Below are positions 33,145 through 40,311 of a stretch of 64,000 nucleotides of DNA, in pieces. A program made the position numbers and the translations under genes. Below the pieces are notes generated by a model. The model was given only the letters and a program-made list of their open reading frames with translations, did no database searches and had not been told where the DNA came from. The DNA is from Nonomuraea sp. SBT364 (GTDB taxonomy: Bacteria > Actinomycetota > Actinomycetes > Streptosporangiales > Streptosporangiaceae): positions 1 through 64,000 of the forward strand of contig NZ_LAVL01000011.1 of the NCBI RefSeq assembly GCF_001083785.1. The letters are read 5' to 3'. How positions within the stretch are numbered: the first letter of the stretch is position 1; each line of letters starts with the position of its first letter.

Positions 33145-33741
33145 TCAATCGCGGACGGCCCGCGGCGTCGGGTCGCCGGTGAGAGCGGCGGTCACGGCGC
33201 CGACCAGGTGCTCCTCGACGTCACCGGCGCTCCTGCCCCGGTCGGCCGTCAGCTGCTCCCACACGGGGATCGAGGTCATCGCCCATGCCAGGTCGGCTGC
33301 GACGTCCGGAGCCAGGCCGGCTCGCAGCCGCCCGGCGGCCCCCAATCGGTGGGCGGCGGCGAGGAAGCCCTCGTGAAGTTCGCCCATCCGGTCCGTCCAG
33401 GCGGCGGCGGCGTCGGGGTCGTCGCGGCGGGAGGCCAGCAGCACCGAGGCCACCGGGTGGATCGTCGCCACGTAGCGCAGCCAGACACGCAGGAAGGCGC
33501 GGAACGCCTCGACGGGCTCCTTCCCGGTCAGCGCCTTCTCGCAGCGCGAGCGGATCCCGTTCTGCTCGTCCATGTTCCGCACGACGGCCACGAGCAGGCT
33601 CTCCCGGGAGCCGAAGTGGAGGTAGACCGCCTGCCGGGAGATTCCCGCCGCGCGGGCCACCTCGGCCATCGAGACCTGGGGGCCCTGCTCGGTGATGAGC
33701 CGCCGGGCGGTCTCCAGGATGCTCGATCGCGTGCTTGACAC
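33145..33741 (-). CDS. TetR-family repressor
   Basis: 198 aa. HTH SMAEVARAAGISRQAVYLHF at about 24-43 preceded by SILETARRLITEQG, then a helical ligand domain (LGAAGRLRAGLAPDVAADLAW). The GTG at 33741 is the only usable start: the codon two before it is an in-frame TGA and no later start keeps the first helix. That GTG sits inside the palindrome at 33733-33750, so DNA binding would cover the start codon. Divergent from an NTF2-like gene. Confidence 0.9.
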   Translation of the reverse strand: MSSTRSSILETARRLITEQGPQVSMAEVARAAGISRQAVYLHFGSRESLLVAVVRNMDEQNGIRSRCEKALTGKEPVEAFRAFLRVWLRYVATIHPVASVLLASRRDDPDAAAAWTDRMGELHEGFLAAAHRLGAAGRLRAGLAPDVAADLAWAMTSIPVWEQLTADRGRSAGDVEEHLVGAVTAALTGDPTPRAVRD

Positions 33742-33784
33742 GTGTCAAGCATACCTCTAGCTTGACACGTGTCAAGCTAGAGGT
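33733..33784. promoter_or_regulatory. Two palindromic operators sharing CTTGACACGTGTCAAG
   Basis: Site 1 is a perfect 18-bp palindrome (33733-33750). Site 2 is a perfect 32-bp palindrome (33753-33784) whose core is the same 16 bases extended by ACCTCTAG-type arms. Centres are 27 bp apart. They fill the space between the divergent TetR and NTF2-like genes and overlap the TetR start. Confidence 0.88.
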
Positions 33785-33800
33785 GCCTGAGGAGGACCAG

Positions 33801-34208
33801 ATGGACACCACCCACCCGGCGGCCGTCGCCGCGCTCACCGCGATGAGCGCGGTCGGCGCCGGCGACCGGGACGCCTGGCTCGCCTGCTACGCCCCGGATG
33901 CCGTGCTCCACGACCCGGTCGGCGGCTCCCCGCTGGATCCCCGCGACGCCGGGCTGCGGGGGAGGGCCGCCCTCGAACGCTTCTGGGAGCTCACCGTCGC
34001 CTCCAACGAGGTGCGCTTCGAGGTCACGGCGGTGCACCCCGCGGGGGAGGAGGCCGCGGTCGTGGCCTCGGTCTCCGTCCGTTTCCCCACCGGCGCCTGC
34101 GCCGGCTACGACGGCGTCTTCGTCTACCGGATCGATGGCGACGGGCGGATCGTCTCGCTGCGCGCCTACTGGGACCTGGACTCCGTCCTGTCCGCGCTCG
34201 GCGGTTGA
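33801..34208 (+). CDS. SnoaL/NTF2-like fold protein (steroid-isomerase-like)
   Basis: 135 aa from ATG 33801 with GAGGAGG 6 nt upstream. Typical cone-shaped NTF2-like pattern: AWLACYAPDAVLHDPVGG, GRAALERFWE, a middle beta-sheet, and VFVYRIDGDGRIVSLRAYWD at the end. Family members are small-molecule isomerases, cyclases or binding proteins. Regulated almost certainly by the divergent TetR through 33753-33784. The ligand is unknown. Confidence 0.82.
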   Translation: MDTTHPAAVAALTAMSAVGAGDRDAWLACYAPDAVLHDPVGGSPLDPRDAGLRGRAALERFWELTVASNEVRFEVTAVHPAGEEAAVVASVSVRFPTGACAGYDGVFVYRIDGDGRIVSLRAYWDLDSVLSALGG

Positions 34209-34295
34209 CCGGCGCCGTCAGCGGCTGCCGATCGGGCGCGCGGCAGCGGTGGAGCGGGACGTCTGCCACCTGCCGTTCCTGAGCAGCCGCCGGCG

Positions 34296-35045
34296 ATGCC
34301 GGGACGAGGAATCCGCTTGTATGACGGCCGGTCATATTGGGACATTGAGGCGATGAAAGATCACCGGACTTTCTTCCCCGCTCATGACCTGAAGCGGCTC
34401 GCTCCGCATGCCTTGGTCGTCGCCGGCCCCTTCGGCGATCTGCTGCCGGCGATGACCATCGGCCACCGGCAGCTCGCATCGGTCCCCGACCGGTGCTGGG
34501 AACTGCCGCGCGGCAGGATCGGCGCCTGGTCGCTGCCGGAGGCGGTTGTCGAGGTACTGGTCTCGCCGGTGACACCCCGTTGGACCCCGCGCCCCGTCAC
34601 GGCGTGCTGGGGGATGGTGTGGCGGGTCACCGCGCAGGCGGAGGTGAGCGGTCTGCGGATGAGCGTGGGTCATGACACCCTTCCCGCCGGCGTCACGATC
34701 CGGCCTGACGCCGGGTACGGGCTGTGCGCGCTCGACGTCGGCGACCGTGACATCGAGCTGACGTTCGGCGGGTGGAATGAGAACTTTCTCCATCATGAGG
34801 CCACGATGGGGCGGTTGCTGCCGCGCCGATGGGCGGAACTGCTGGAGCCGGACCCTGACATCCCTTTCGTCACGTACAGCTCCGGTCACCGCCACGTGAT
34901 CTGGGAACTGCCGGGGCTGCTGGAAGGGGAACGATGCGATGTCCACGCCGCGGTCTCCTGGGCGCCTCGGCCGGCCGACGGCGCCCCGTCGCACCACGTT
35001 GATTTCGTGTACGCGGGGGACATCATCGAGCAGGCGATGCTGTGA
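34296..35045 (+). CDS. Hypothetical protein, unknown family
   Basis: 249 aa, soluble and Trp-rich (WELPRGRIGAW, WGMVWRVTAQ, VIWELPGLLEG). No signal peptide or membrane segment. The start is uncertain: ATG 34296, TTG 34317 (GAGGA upstream) and ATG 34353 are in frame. The stop overlaps the GTG of the next gene (GTGA), so the two are translationally coupled. No known domain recognised. Confidence 0.6.
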   Translation: MPGRGIRLYDGRSYWDIEAMKDHRTFFPAHDLKRLAPHALVVAGPFGDLLPAMTIGHRQLASVPDRCWELPRGRIGAWSLPEAVVEVLVSPVTPRWTPRPVTACWGMVWRVTAQAEVSGLRMSVGHDTLPAGVTIRPDAGYGLCALDVGDRDIELTFGGWNENFLHHEATMGRLLPRRWAELLEPDPDIPFVTYSSGHRHVIWELPGLLEGERCDVHAAVSWAPRPADGAPSHHVDFVYAGDIIEQAML

Positions 35046-35752
35046 GCGGACAGCCGCGGCGTGCCGTCCGCGTCCAGCCGGCGGACCTCGGCTGGGCGCG
35101 TGACCTGACCACGCTGTTGGGGCCGGTCAGGGGCAGCAGAATCCCGGCCCAGGTGGCGTGCATGCCCGAGGCGGTTGCCGTCGCCCGACGCGCAGTCCGG
35201 CGCGCAGCCCGGCGCGCCGGAGCCTTCCCGGATCCGCCGGTCATCGCGGACCTCACGCTGGGCAGCCGCCTGTCCTTCGCGGTGCTCGGCTGGACGTTGT
35301 TCCTCGGGGTCGTGGCCGCGCTGCTCACCGCCACCCGTGACGACCCGCCGCTGGCCGCCCGTGAACTGCCCGCCTACCACCAGCTGACCGCCGCCGACCT
35401 GCGCGGCGACCCCGGCGACCTGCCGGGACGCTACACGTTGCGGAAGATCCCGGCGTACGGCAGGCTCCATCCGGCCCTGCTCGGCCCCAGCCTGTCCCCC
35501 CGCGCGCCCGGCGGAGCGGCGATCACCCTGAAGGGGCGGGTGGCGACCGTCGTCTCCGTCCCGGCCGGAGCCACCCAGTCCCTGCAGCGCGGCGACCACG
35601 CGACGCTGATCGCCAAGAAGGAGCCCGCCATCGACGTCCTCGTCCTGGACGTGCTCTCCGCGGACCGCGTCGTCCTCGCCATGCTTCCGGCAGATCTGTC
35701 CGGCTTGGCGAACATGCCCGCCCCGATCCAGATCGCCAAGCATCTGAACTGA
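35042..35752 (+). CDS. Single-pass membrane protein with SAF-like extracellular part
   Basis: 236 aa. An N-terminal cytoplasmic segment rich in Ala/Arg, one membrane helix (LSFAVLGWTLFLGVVAALLTA at about 80-100), then about 130 extracytoplasmic residues. AARELPAYHQLTAADLRGD resembles the start of SAF domains (found in Flp-pilus assembly and antifreeze-like proteins), and repeats of polar strands follow. Assignment is tentative. Coupled to the preceding hypothetical gene through a 4-nt overlap, so they may act together at the membrane. Confidence 0.6.
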   Translation: MSGQPRRAVRVQPADLGWARDLTTLLGPVRGSRIPAQVACMPEAVAVARRAVRRAARRAGAFPDPPVIADLTLGSRLSFAVLGWTLFLGVVAALLTATRDDPPLAARELPAYHQLTAADLRGDPGDLPGRYTLRKIPAYGRLHPALLGPSLSPRAPGGAAITLKGRVATVVSVPAGATQSLQRGDHATLIAKKEPAIDVLVLDVLSADRVVLAMLPADLSGLANMPAPIQIAKHLN

Positions 35753-35908
35753 CACCCTGCCGGGAGGAAGGGGCTCCGGGACCGGGGCCCGCGAACCGAG
35801 GACCATTGCCGCGTCCCGGACCCGGGCCAGGTGAGGATGCTCTCGCCGGGGCGAGCGTGTTGACGCCGTCGGTGCGGCGTGTTGTGATCCACACATGCAT
35901 ATTTCGTA

Positions 35909-35928
35909 CTTATTTAGTAGGAAATAAG
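35909..35928. promoter_or_regulatory. AT-rich inverted repeat CTTATTT-N6-AAATAAG
   Basis: Perfect 7-6-7 inverted repeat in an AT-rich island ending 6 nt before the SGNH-hydrolase ATG; it overlaps the RBS region (AAGGTGG). Could be an operator or a translation-controlling hairpin. Confidence 0.5.
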
Positions 35929-35934
35929 GTGGTT

Positions 35935-37188
35935 ATGGGGTTCCTCCAGCGTGCCGCCGCGGCTGTCATGCTCCTGGTGAGCGCGGCGGGCATCCAGGTC
36001 GTGCAGGGCGGACCGGCGCAGGCGGCTCTGCCCACCGCCGCCGTCGCGCTCGGCGACAGCTTCGTCAGCGGGGAGGGCGCGGGGGCCTACCAGCCCGTCG
36101 TCGACGCCTCCGGTACGGCACAGGCCTTCCCCGGCTGGTCGGCGGCCAACAGCAACGCCTACTTCTGTCACCGGTCGGCGAACGCCTCGGTGTTCACGGC
36201 GTCGCTCCCGGGCATCCAGCAGCGCTTCAACCTCGCCTGCTCCGGCGCCCAGCCCGCCGACATCGCCACCCCCGCGAGCGCCCGGCCCGAGGGCCGCGTC
36301 GTCGCCTCGCAACTCGATCAGCTGCGCGCCGTCGCCCAGACGCACGACATCGACGTCGTCCTCGTCGGTCTCGGCTCCAACAACACCCAGTTCACCTTCG
36401 GCGACGTGGCCACGCTGTGCGCCAACCGCTTCATCGCCGACGCCTGGACAGGCTGGTGGGAGTTCTGGGCCTATCTGAAGGGCGAGGTGCCGCAGAAGCC
36501 CTGCACCGCCTCGGACCTGGCCACCGACACCGAGGTCGCCGCCGCCACCACCGAGACCACCGCGGCCCTGCGCCAGATCCTCGACACCCTCGCCCAGGTC
36601 GACGCCGACGGCGTCCACCAGGTGGTTCTGCAGACCTACACCAACCCGCTGCCGCCCGACGTCGCCCCGCAGTACCACGACGAGGACGGCCGCACCGACA
36701 CCCGCGACAAGTTCCGCGCCCTCGGCGCCGAGCGCTACGCCGCCGGGTGCCCGATCCACCGTGCGAGCCTCGCCCCGGGGCACGCGTTCTCCCAAAACCT
36801 CGGCTCTCTGGTCAAGAACGCGCATCACACGCTGGCAGCCGAACGCCCGGCGGCCGACCTGCGCGTACTGGACGTCCAGCAGGCTTTCGACGGGGCCAGG
36901 CTCTGCGAGAACCCCGGCAGCCCGGCGGGTGCGCTCGCGACGCCGGTCCGGGTACAGGACGGGCCGTCCGGCACGTTCGTCACCAGCCTGTCCGGCTGGG
37001 ACAAGATCGGTATCCAGCGGGCGGCGAACACCTGCGTCACCTACTTCCAGACCTGCCAGGAGTCGTGGCACCCCAACGCCGCGGGCCACACGGTCCTCGG
37101 CCAGTGCCTGGCCGGCGCCTTCGCCGCGGCGCCCCGCGCTACCGTCACGTGCGCCCGTAACGCGAACGGCACGCTCACCATCTCCTGA
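35935..37188 (+). CDS. Secreted SGNH/GDSL hydrolase
   Basis: 417 aa from ATG 35935. Signal peptide about 1-30 (GPAQA). Block I GDSFVSGEGAG supplies the nucleophilic Ser; block III GLGSNN and block V SWHPNAAGH supply the oxyanion Asn and the catalytic His. Several Cys pairs suggest disulfides. Similar actinomycete exoproteins are lipases or esterases of the Streptomyces SGNH type; acetylxylan or other esters are possible substrates but that is not shown. Stands alone between an AT-rich leader and a hairpin terminator. Confidence 0.85.
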   Translation: MGFLQRAAAAVMLLVSAAGIQVVQGGPAQAALPTAAVALGDSFVSGEGAGAYQPVVDASGTAQAFPGWSAANSNAYFCHRSANASVFTASLPGIQQRFNLACSGAQPADIATPASARPEGRVVASQLDQLRAVAQTHDIDVVLVGLGSNNTQFTFGDVATLCANRFIADAWTGWWEFWAYLKGEVPQKPCTASDLATDTEVAAATTETTAALRQILDTLAQVDADGVHQVVLQTYTNPLPPDVAPQYHDEDGRTDTRDKFRALGAERYAAGCPIHRASLAPGHAFSQNLGSLVKNAHHTLAAERPAADLRVLDVQQAFDGARLCENPGSPAGALATPVRVQDGPSGTFVTSLSGWDKIGIQRAANTCVTYFQTCQESWHPNAAGHTVLGQCLAGAFAAAPRATVTCARNANGTLTIS

Positions 37189-37202
37189 CGTCTCCTCGGC
37201 TT

Positions 37203-37230
37203 CGCGTCCGGCTGTCCGGAGCCGGACGCG
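37203..37230. terminator. Hairpin between convergent SGNH and DinB genes
   Basis: Perfect 11-bp stem CGCGTCCGGCT / AGCCGGACGCG with loop GTCCGG, 14 nt after the SGNH stop. Symmetric and able to serve both directions. Confidence 0.7.
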
Positions 37231-37340
37231 TCGCGGGGCCGGGTGGTGCCGCCGGCACTGGCCCGGGTCGGCGATCGAACCGGCAAGCGGGCCCGCGGCG
37301 CCGGTCCGGGCCGTGCCCAACCCCGCCGATCATCGGAAAG

Positions 37341-37898
37341 TCAGATTCGGCCCGGGACGTCCTGCCAGCGGTAGAGGTCGCGCAGCAGGGAGATCTCGGC
37401 GCCGTGATGGATCAGCTCCTTGTTGACGTGCAGGACGATGCCCTCCATGGGAAACCGCTCGGGACCCACCGCGGGCGGACTCTCCAGGTCGGCGTCCGAG
37501 AGCTCCCGGACCCCCGCGTTCCATCTCCCGTACATCTCATCTAGCTGCTTCAGCGCCTCGTCGGCGGTCCCCGCGTAGGCGAACGTCCGGGAGTCGACGT
37601 CCTGGCCACCGAAGTGCCATCCGACCCGATAGCCCAGGCAGGAGACGATGACGTGCGCCAGCCGCCAGGCGATCGTGGTCACCGGCGCCGGCACCGGGTC
37701 AGGGGACGCGAAGTCCATCGTCCATTCCCCCGAACCTGCCGGCATCGGTGCGGCCGACGTGCCACGTGGGCGGATGCTCCAGCAGCCGCGCACCGGCTCC
37801 CAGAAGTACTCCTCATCGGCAAGACCGTGCAGCCGCGGCCGCAGGTTCTTGTGCCAGTGCCGGTCCAACTGGTCCGCGATCCGCTCGCTTCTTGTCAT
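37341..37898 (-). CDS. DinB-like four-helix protein
   Basis: 185 aa. Family features: DQLDRHWHKNLRPRLHGLAD then EYFWEPVRGCWSI, TTIAWRLAHVI (first metal-site His), and NKELIHHGAEISLLRDLYRW (second metal-site motif) at the C-terminus. DinB-like proteins bind a divalent metal in a four-helix bundle; many are bacillithiol/mycothiol-dependent S-transferases, but the specific reaction is unknown here. The start is the ATG at 37898. Confidence 0.85.
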   Translation of the reverse strand: MTRSERIADQLDRHWHKNLRPRLHGLADEEYFWEPVRGCWSIRPRGTSAAPMPAGSGEWTMDFASPDPVPAPVTTIAWRLAHVIVSCLGYRVGWHFGGQDVDSRTFAYAGTADEALKQLDEMYGRWNAGVRELSDADLESPPAVGPERFPMEGIVLHVNKELIHHGAEISLLRDLYRWQDVPGRI

Positions 37899-37907
37899 TT
37901 CGGCACA

Positions 37908-38120
37908 CTACAGACATCGGAGATTCGGCTGCGTCCCAAGGGTGAGCGAGGGGCACGGCCCGGAACCATGCTGATCGAGGACGAGCTCGGGCACGTCGAT
38001 CGTCTTCGTGTGCCGGATGTCGGCGCCGGACAGGCCGGGCAGAAGGGTGATCCCACCCGCTTCGACGCCCCGCCGGCCGTCCGGCCGGGCGTAGGCGAGG
38101 CGCTCAACCGGCACGACCAT
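37908..38120 (-). CDS. Small open frame of uncertain reality
   Basis: 70 codons: MVVPVERLAYARPDGRRGVE, then DIRHTKTIDVPELVLDQHG. It lies 47 nt after the GH3 stop on the same strand and before the DinB gene. No domain recognised and no clear RBS. It may be a short real gene or the tail of a decayed one; the 270-nt gap holds nothing better. Confidence 0.25.
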   Translation of the reverse strand: MVVPVERLAYARPDGRRGVEAGGITLLPGLSGADIRHTKTIDVPELVLDQHGSGPCPSLTLGTQPNLRCL

Positions 38121-38166
38121 GCCGATGGCCGCGGCCCCGCGGCGGCCGGTCGCCGGAGATGCGCGT

Positions 38167-40311
38167 TCACTGATGGGTCCGGCTCAGCTCGATCATGTCC
38201 CGCACGGCCTCGTCCGGGAGTCGCACTCCCAACGGGCTGAGGAACTGGTGCATCGGCAGCGACTCGATCATCTTGAGCAGGTCCTCGTGCTCGGCTGCCA
38301 CGGCCTGCTGCTCCTCGGTCATGGTGGCGGCGATGTGCCGCATGAGAACCGGCCCCACTACGGGGTGGCCGAACCATTCGCCGACGCTGGAATCCAGCGA
38401 CAGCTCGCGGGCGATCACCTCGCCGGCGAGCTTGAGGATCTCCTCGGCGACGATCGCCGAGGCGTTCTCGCCGATCTGGATGGCGTAGTCGCCGGGGGCC
38501 ACGAGCCAGCGGCCCTGGGCGACGTCCCAATAGGCGAAGGCCCGTGCGTCCAGGTCGAACGCCACCGTCGAGGACCGGCCAGGTTCGAGTGCGACCTTGG
38601 TGAACGCGCGCAGCTCTCGAACCGGGCGCCGGACGGGCCCGGCCTGAGTGGCGACGTAGAGCTGGACGACGTGCTTGCCGTATCGCTCGCCGGTGTTGGT
38701 GACGACGACCGAGACGTGCGCGGTGTCATCACCGGTGGCCGCCACCTTCAGATCGCCGACCTCGAACCGGGTGTAGGTGAGCCCGTGGCCGAAGGGGTAG
38801 CGGACCGGCCGCTCCGCGCTCTCGTGGTAGCGGTAGCCGATCATGACGCCCTCGCCGTACCGGACGTGGTCCTGTTCCCCGGGGAAGTTCAGGTAGCTGG
38901 CCGTGTCCTGCAGGCGCAGCGGGATGGTCTCAGCCAGCCGCCCCGAGGGCGCGGTGACGCCGAACAGCAGGTCGGCGATGGCGCCCCCGCCCGCCTGACC
39001 GAGCAGCCAGCCCTCCAGGATCGCGTCGACCTCGTCGTGCCAGCCCTCCAGCGACACCACCCCGCCGTTGGACAGCACCACGACCGTACGGCGCGCGGCT
39101 CGTGCGGTGGCCAGGATCAGCTCGATCTGCTCGGCCGGCAGGTCGAGCGAGGCCCGGTCGTAGCCCTCGGACTCGTCGGCGTCGGCCGGCCCGGTGAAGA
39201 CGATCGCCAGGTCGGCGCCGTCCGGGTCGGTGGTGATGACCCGGTCTCCGGCGAGCTTCCTGATCTCTTCAAGGGGGATGTCGACGCGCGTGGGGGTGAT
39301 GTGGGAGCTGCCGCCGCCCTGATAGCGCGGCGAGGTGGCGAAGGGGCCGACCACGGCGATGGTGCGGACGTCGGCCTCGACGGGAAGCACGTCGTGGGAG
39401 TTCTTCAGCAGGACGGCGCACTCGCCGGCCAGTTCACGGGCCAGCGCGTGATGGGCATCGGCGTCGAAGGCGGCGGCCTCGGGCCGCCACCGCTCGGTCA
39501 TGGTCCGGACGCGGGAGACGCTGCGGTCCACGTCCGCCTCGTCGAGCTCGCCGGACAGCACGGCCTGCACGATCTTGGCGTCATTGGCGGGATTGCCGGG
39601 CATCTCCAGGTCCAGCCCGGCCTTCAGCGCGGCGACCCGGTCGTTGACGGCGCCCCAGTCGGAGACGACAACGCCGTCGAAACCCCATTCGTCGCGTAGC
39701 ACCTGGGTGAGCAGCCACGGATGCTGGCTGGCATAGACGCCGTTGATCTTGTTGTAGGCGGCCATGACGGTGGCCGGTCCGGCTTGCTTGACGACGCGTT
39801 CGAAGGCGGGCAGGTAGATCTCCCGCAGGGTGCGCTCGTCGATCTCGGCGCTGATGCGCATCCGGCCGCTCTCCTGGTTGTTGGCGGCGAAGTGCTTGAC
39901 CGACGCGCCCACCCCTTCGGCCTGGAGCGCCTTGACGTGCGCCGTCGCCAGGACTCCGGTCAGCAGGGGGTCTTCGGAGTAGTACTCGAAGTTGCGCCCG
40001 CACAAGGGCGAGCGCTTGATGTTCACCCCCGGTCCCAGGTTCACCTGAACGTCGAGCGCGCGGGCTTCGGTGGCCACGGCGGCGGCCAGGCGGCCGGCGA
40101 CCGAGGGGTCCCAGCTGGAGCCGACCGCCACCGCGGGCGGGAAGCAGGTGGCGGGCAGGCTCTCGTGGATGCCGACGTGGTCGGCCTGCGCCTTCTGCCT
40201 GCGTACGCCGTGCGGGCCGTCGCTCAGTACGGCAGAGCGCACGCCGCCGACGGGTTCGGTGCTCCAGAAGTCCCGGCCGGACAGCAGGGAGGCCTTGTCC
40301 TGCAGGTTCAT
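38167..40311 (-). CDS. Intracellular GH3 beta-glycosidase
   Basis: 714 aa from ATG 40311, which overlaps the TGA of the GH78 gene (ATGA); AAGGAAG lies 7 nt upstream. No signal peptide. N-terminal barrel with DGPHGVRR, KHFAANNQE and nucleophile D218 in VVSDWGAVND; then the alpha/beta sandwich (GGGSSHITP, Asp/Glu-rich GPADADESEGYDRA) and fibronectin-like domain (PFGHGLTYTRF). An extra helical tail of about 80 residues follows (from SLDSSVGEWFGHPVVG). Likely beta-glucosidase or beta-xylosidase completing degradation of rhamnosides taken up by the MFS carrier. Last gene of the operon. Confidence 0.92.
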   Translation of the reverse strand: MNLQDKASLLSGRDFWSTEPVGGVRSAVLSDGPHGVRRQKAQADHVGIHESLPATCFPPAVAVGSSWDPSVAGRLAAAVATEARALDVQVNLGPGVNIKRSPLCGRNFEYYSEDPLLTGVLATAHVKALQAEGVGASVKHFAANNQESGRMRISAEIDERTLREIYLPAFERVVKQAGPATVMAAYNKINGVYASQHPWLLTQVLRDEWGFDGVVVSDWGAVNDRVAALKAGLDLEMPGNPANDAKIVQAVLSGELDEADVDRSVSRVRTMTERWRPEAAAFDADAHHALARELAGECAVLLKNSHDVLPVEADVRTIAVVGPFATSPRYQGGGSSHITPTRVDIPLEEIRKLAGDRVITTDPDGADLAIVFTGPADADESEGYDRASLDLPAEQIELILATARAARRTVVVLSNGGVVSLEGWHDEVDAILEGWLLGQAGGGAIADLLFGVTAPSGRLAETIPLRLQDTASYLNFPGEQDHVRYGEGVMIGYRYHESAERPVRYPFGHGLTYTRFEVGDLKVAATGDDTAHVSVVVTNTGERYGKHVVQLYVATQAGPVRRPVRELRAFTKVALEPGRSSTVAFDLDARAFAYWDVAQGRWLVAPGDYAIQIGENASAIVAEEILKLAGEVIARELSLDSSVGEWFGHPVVGPVLMRHIAATMTEEQQAVAAEHEDLLKMIESLPMHQFLSPLGVRLPDEAVRDMIELSRTHQ

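Noticed and set aside
33733..33784. CRISPR-like repeat array
   Set aside because: Only two copies with different flanks, each a perfect palindrome; an operator pair explains them.
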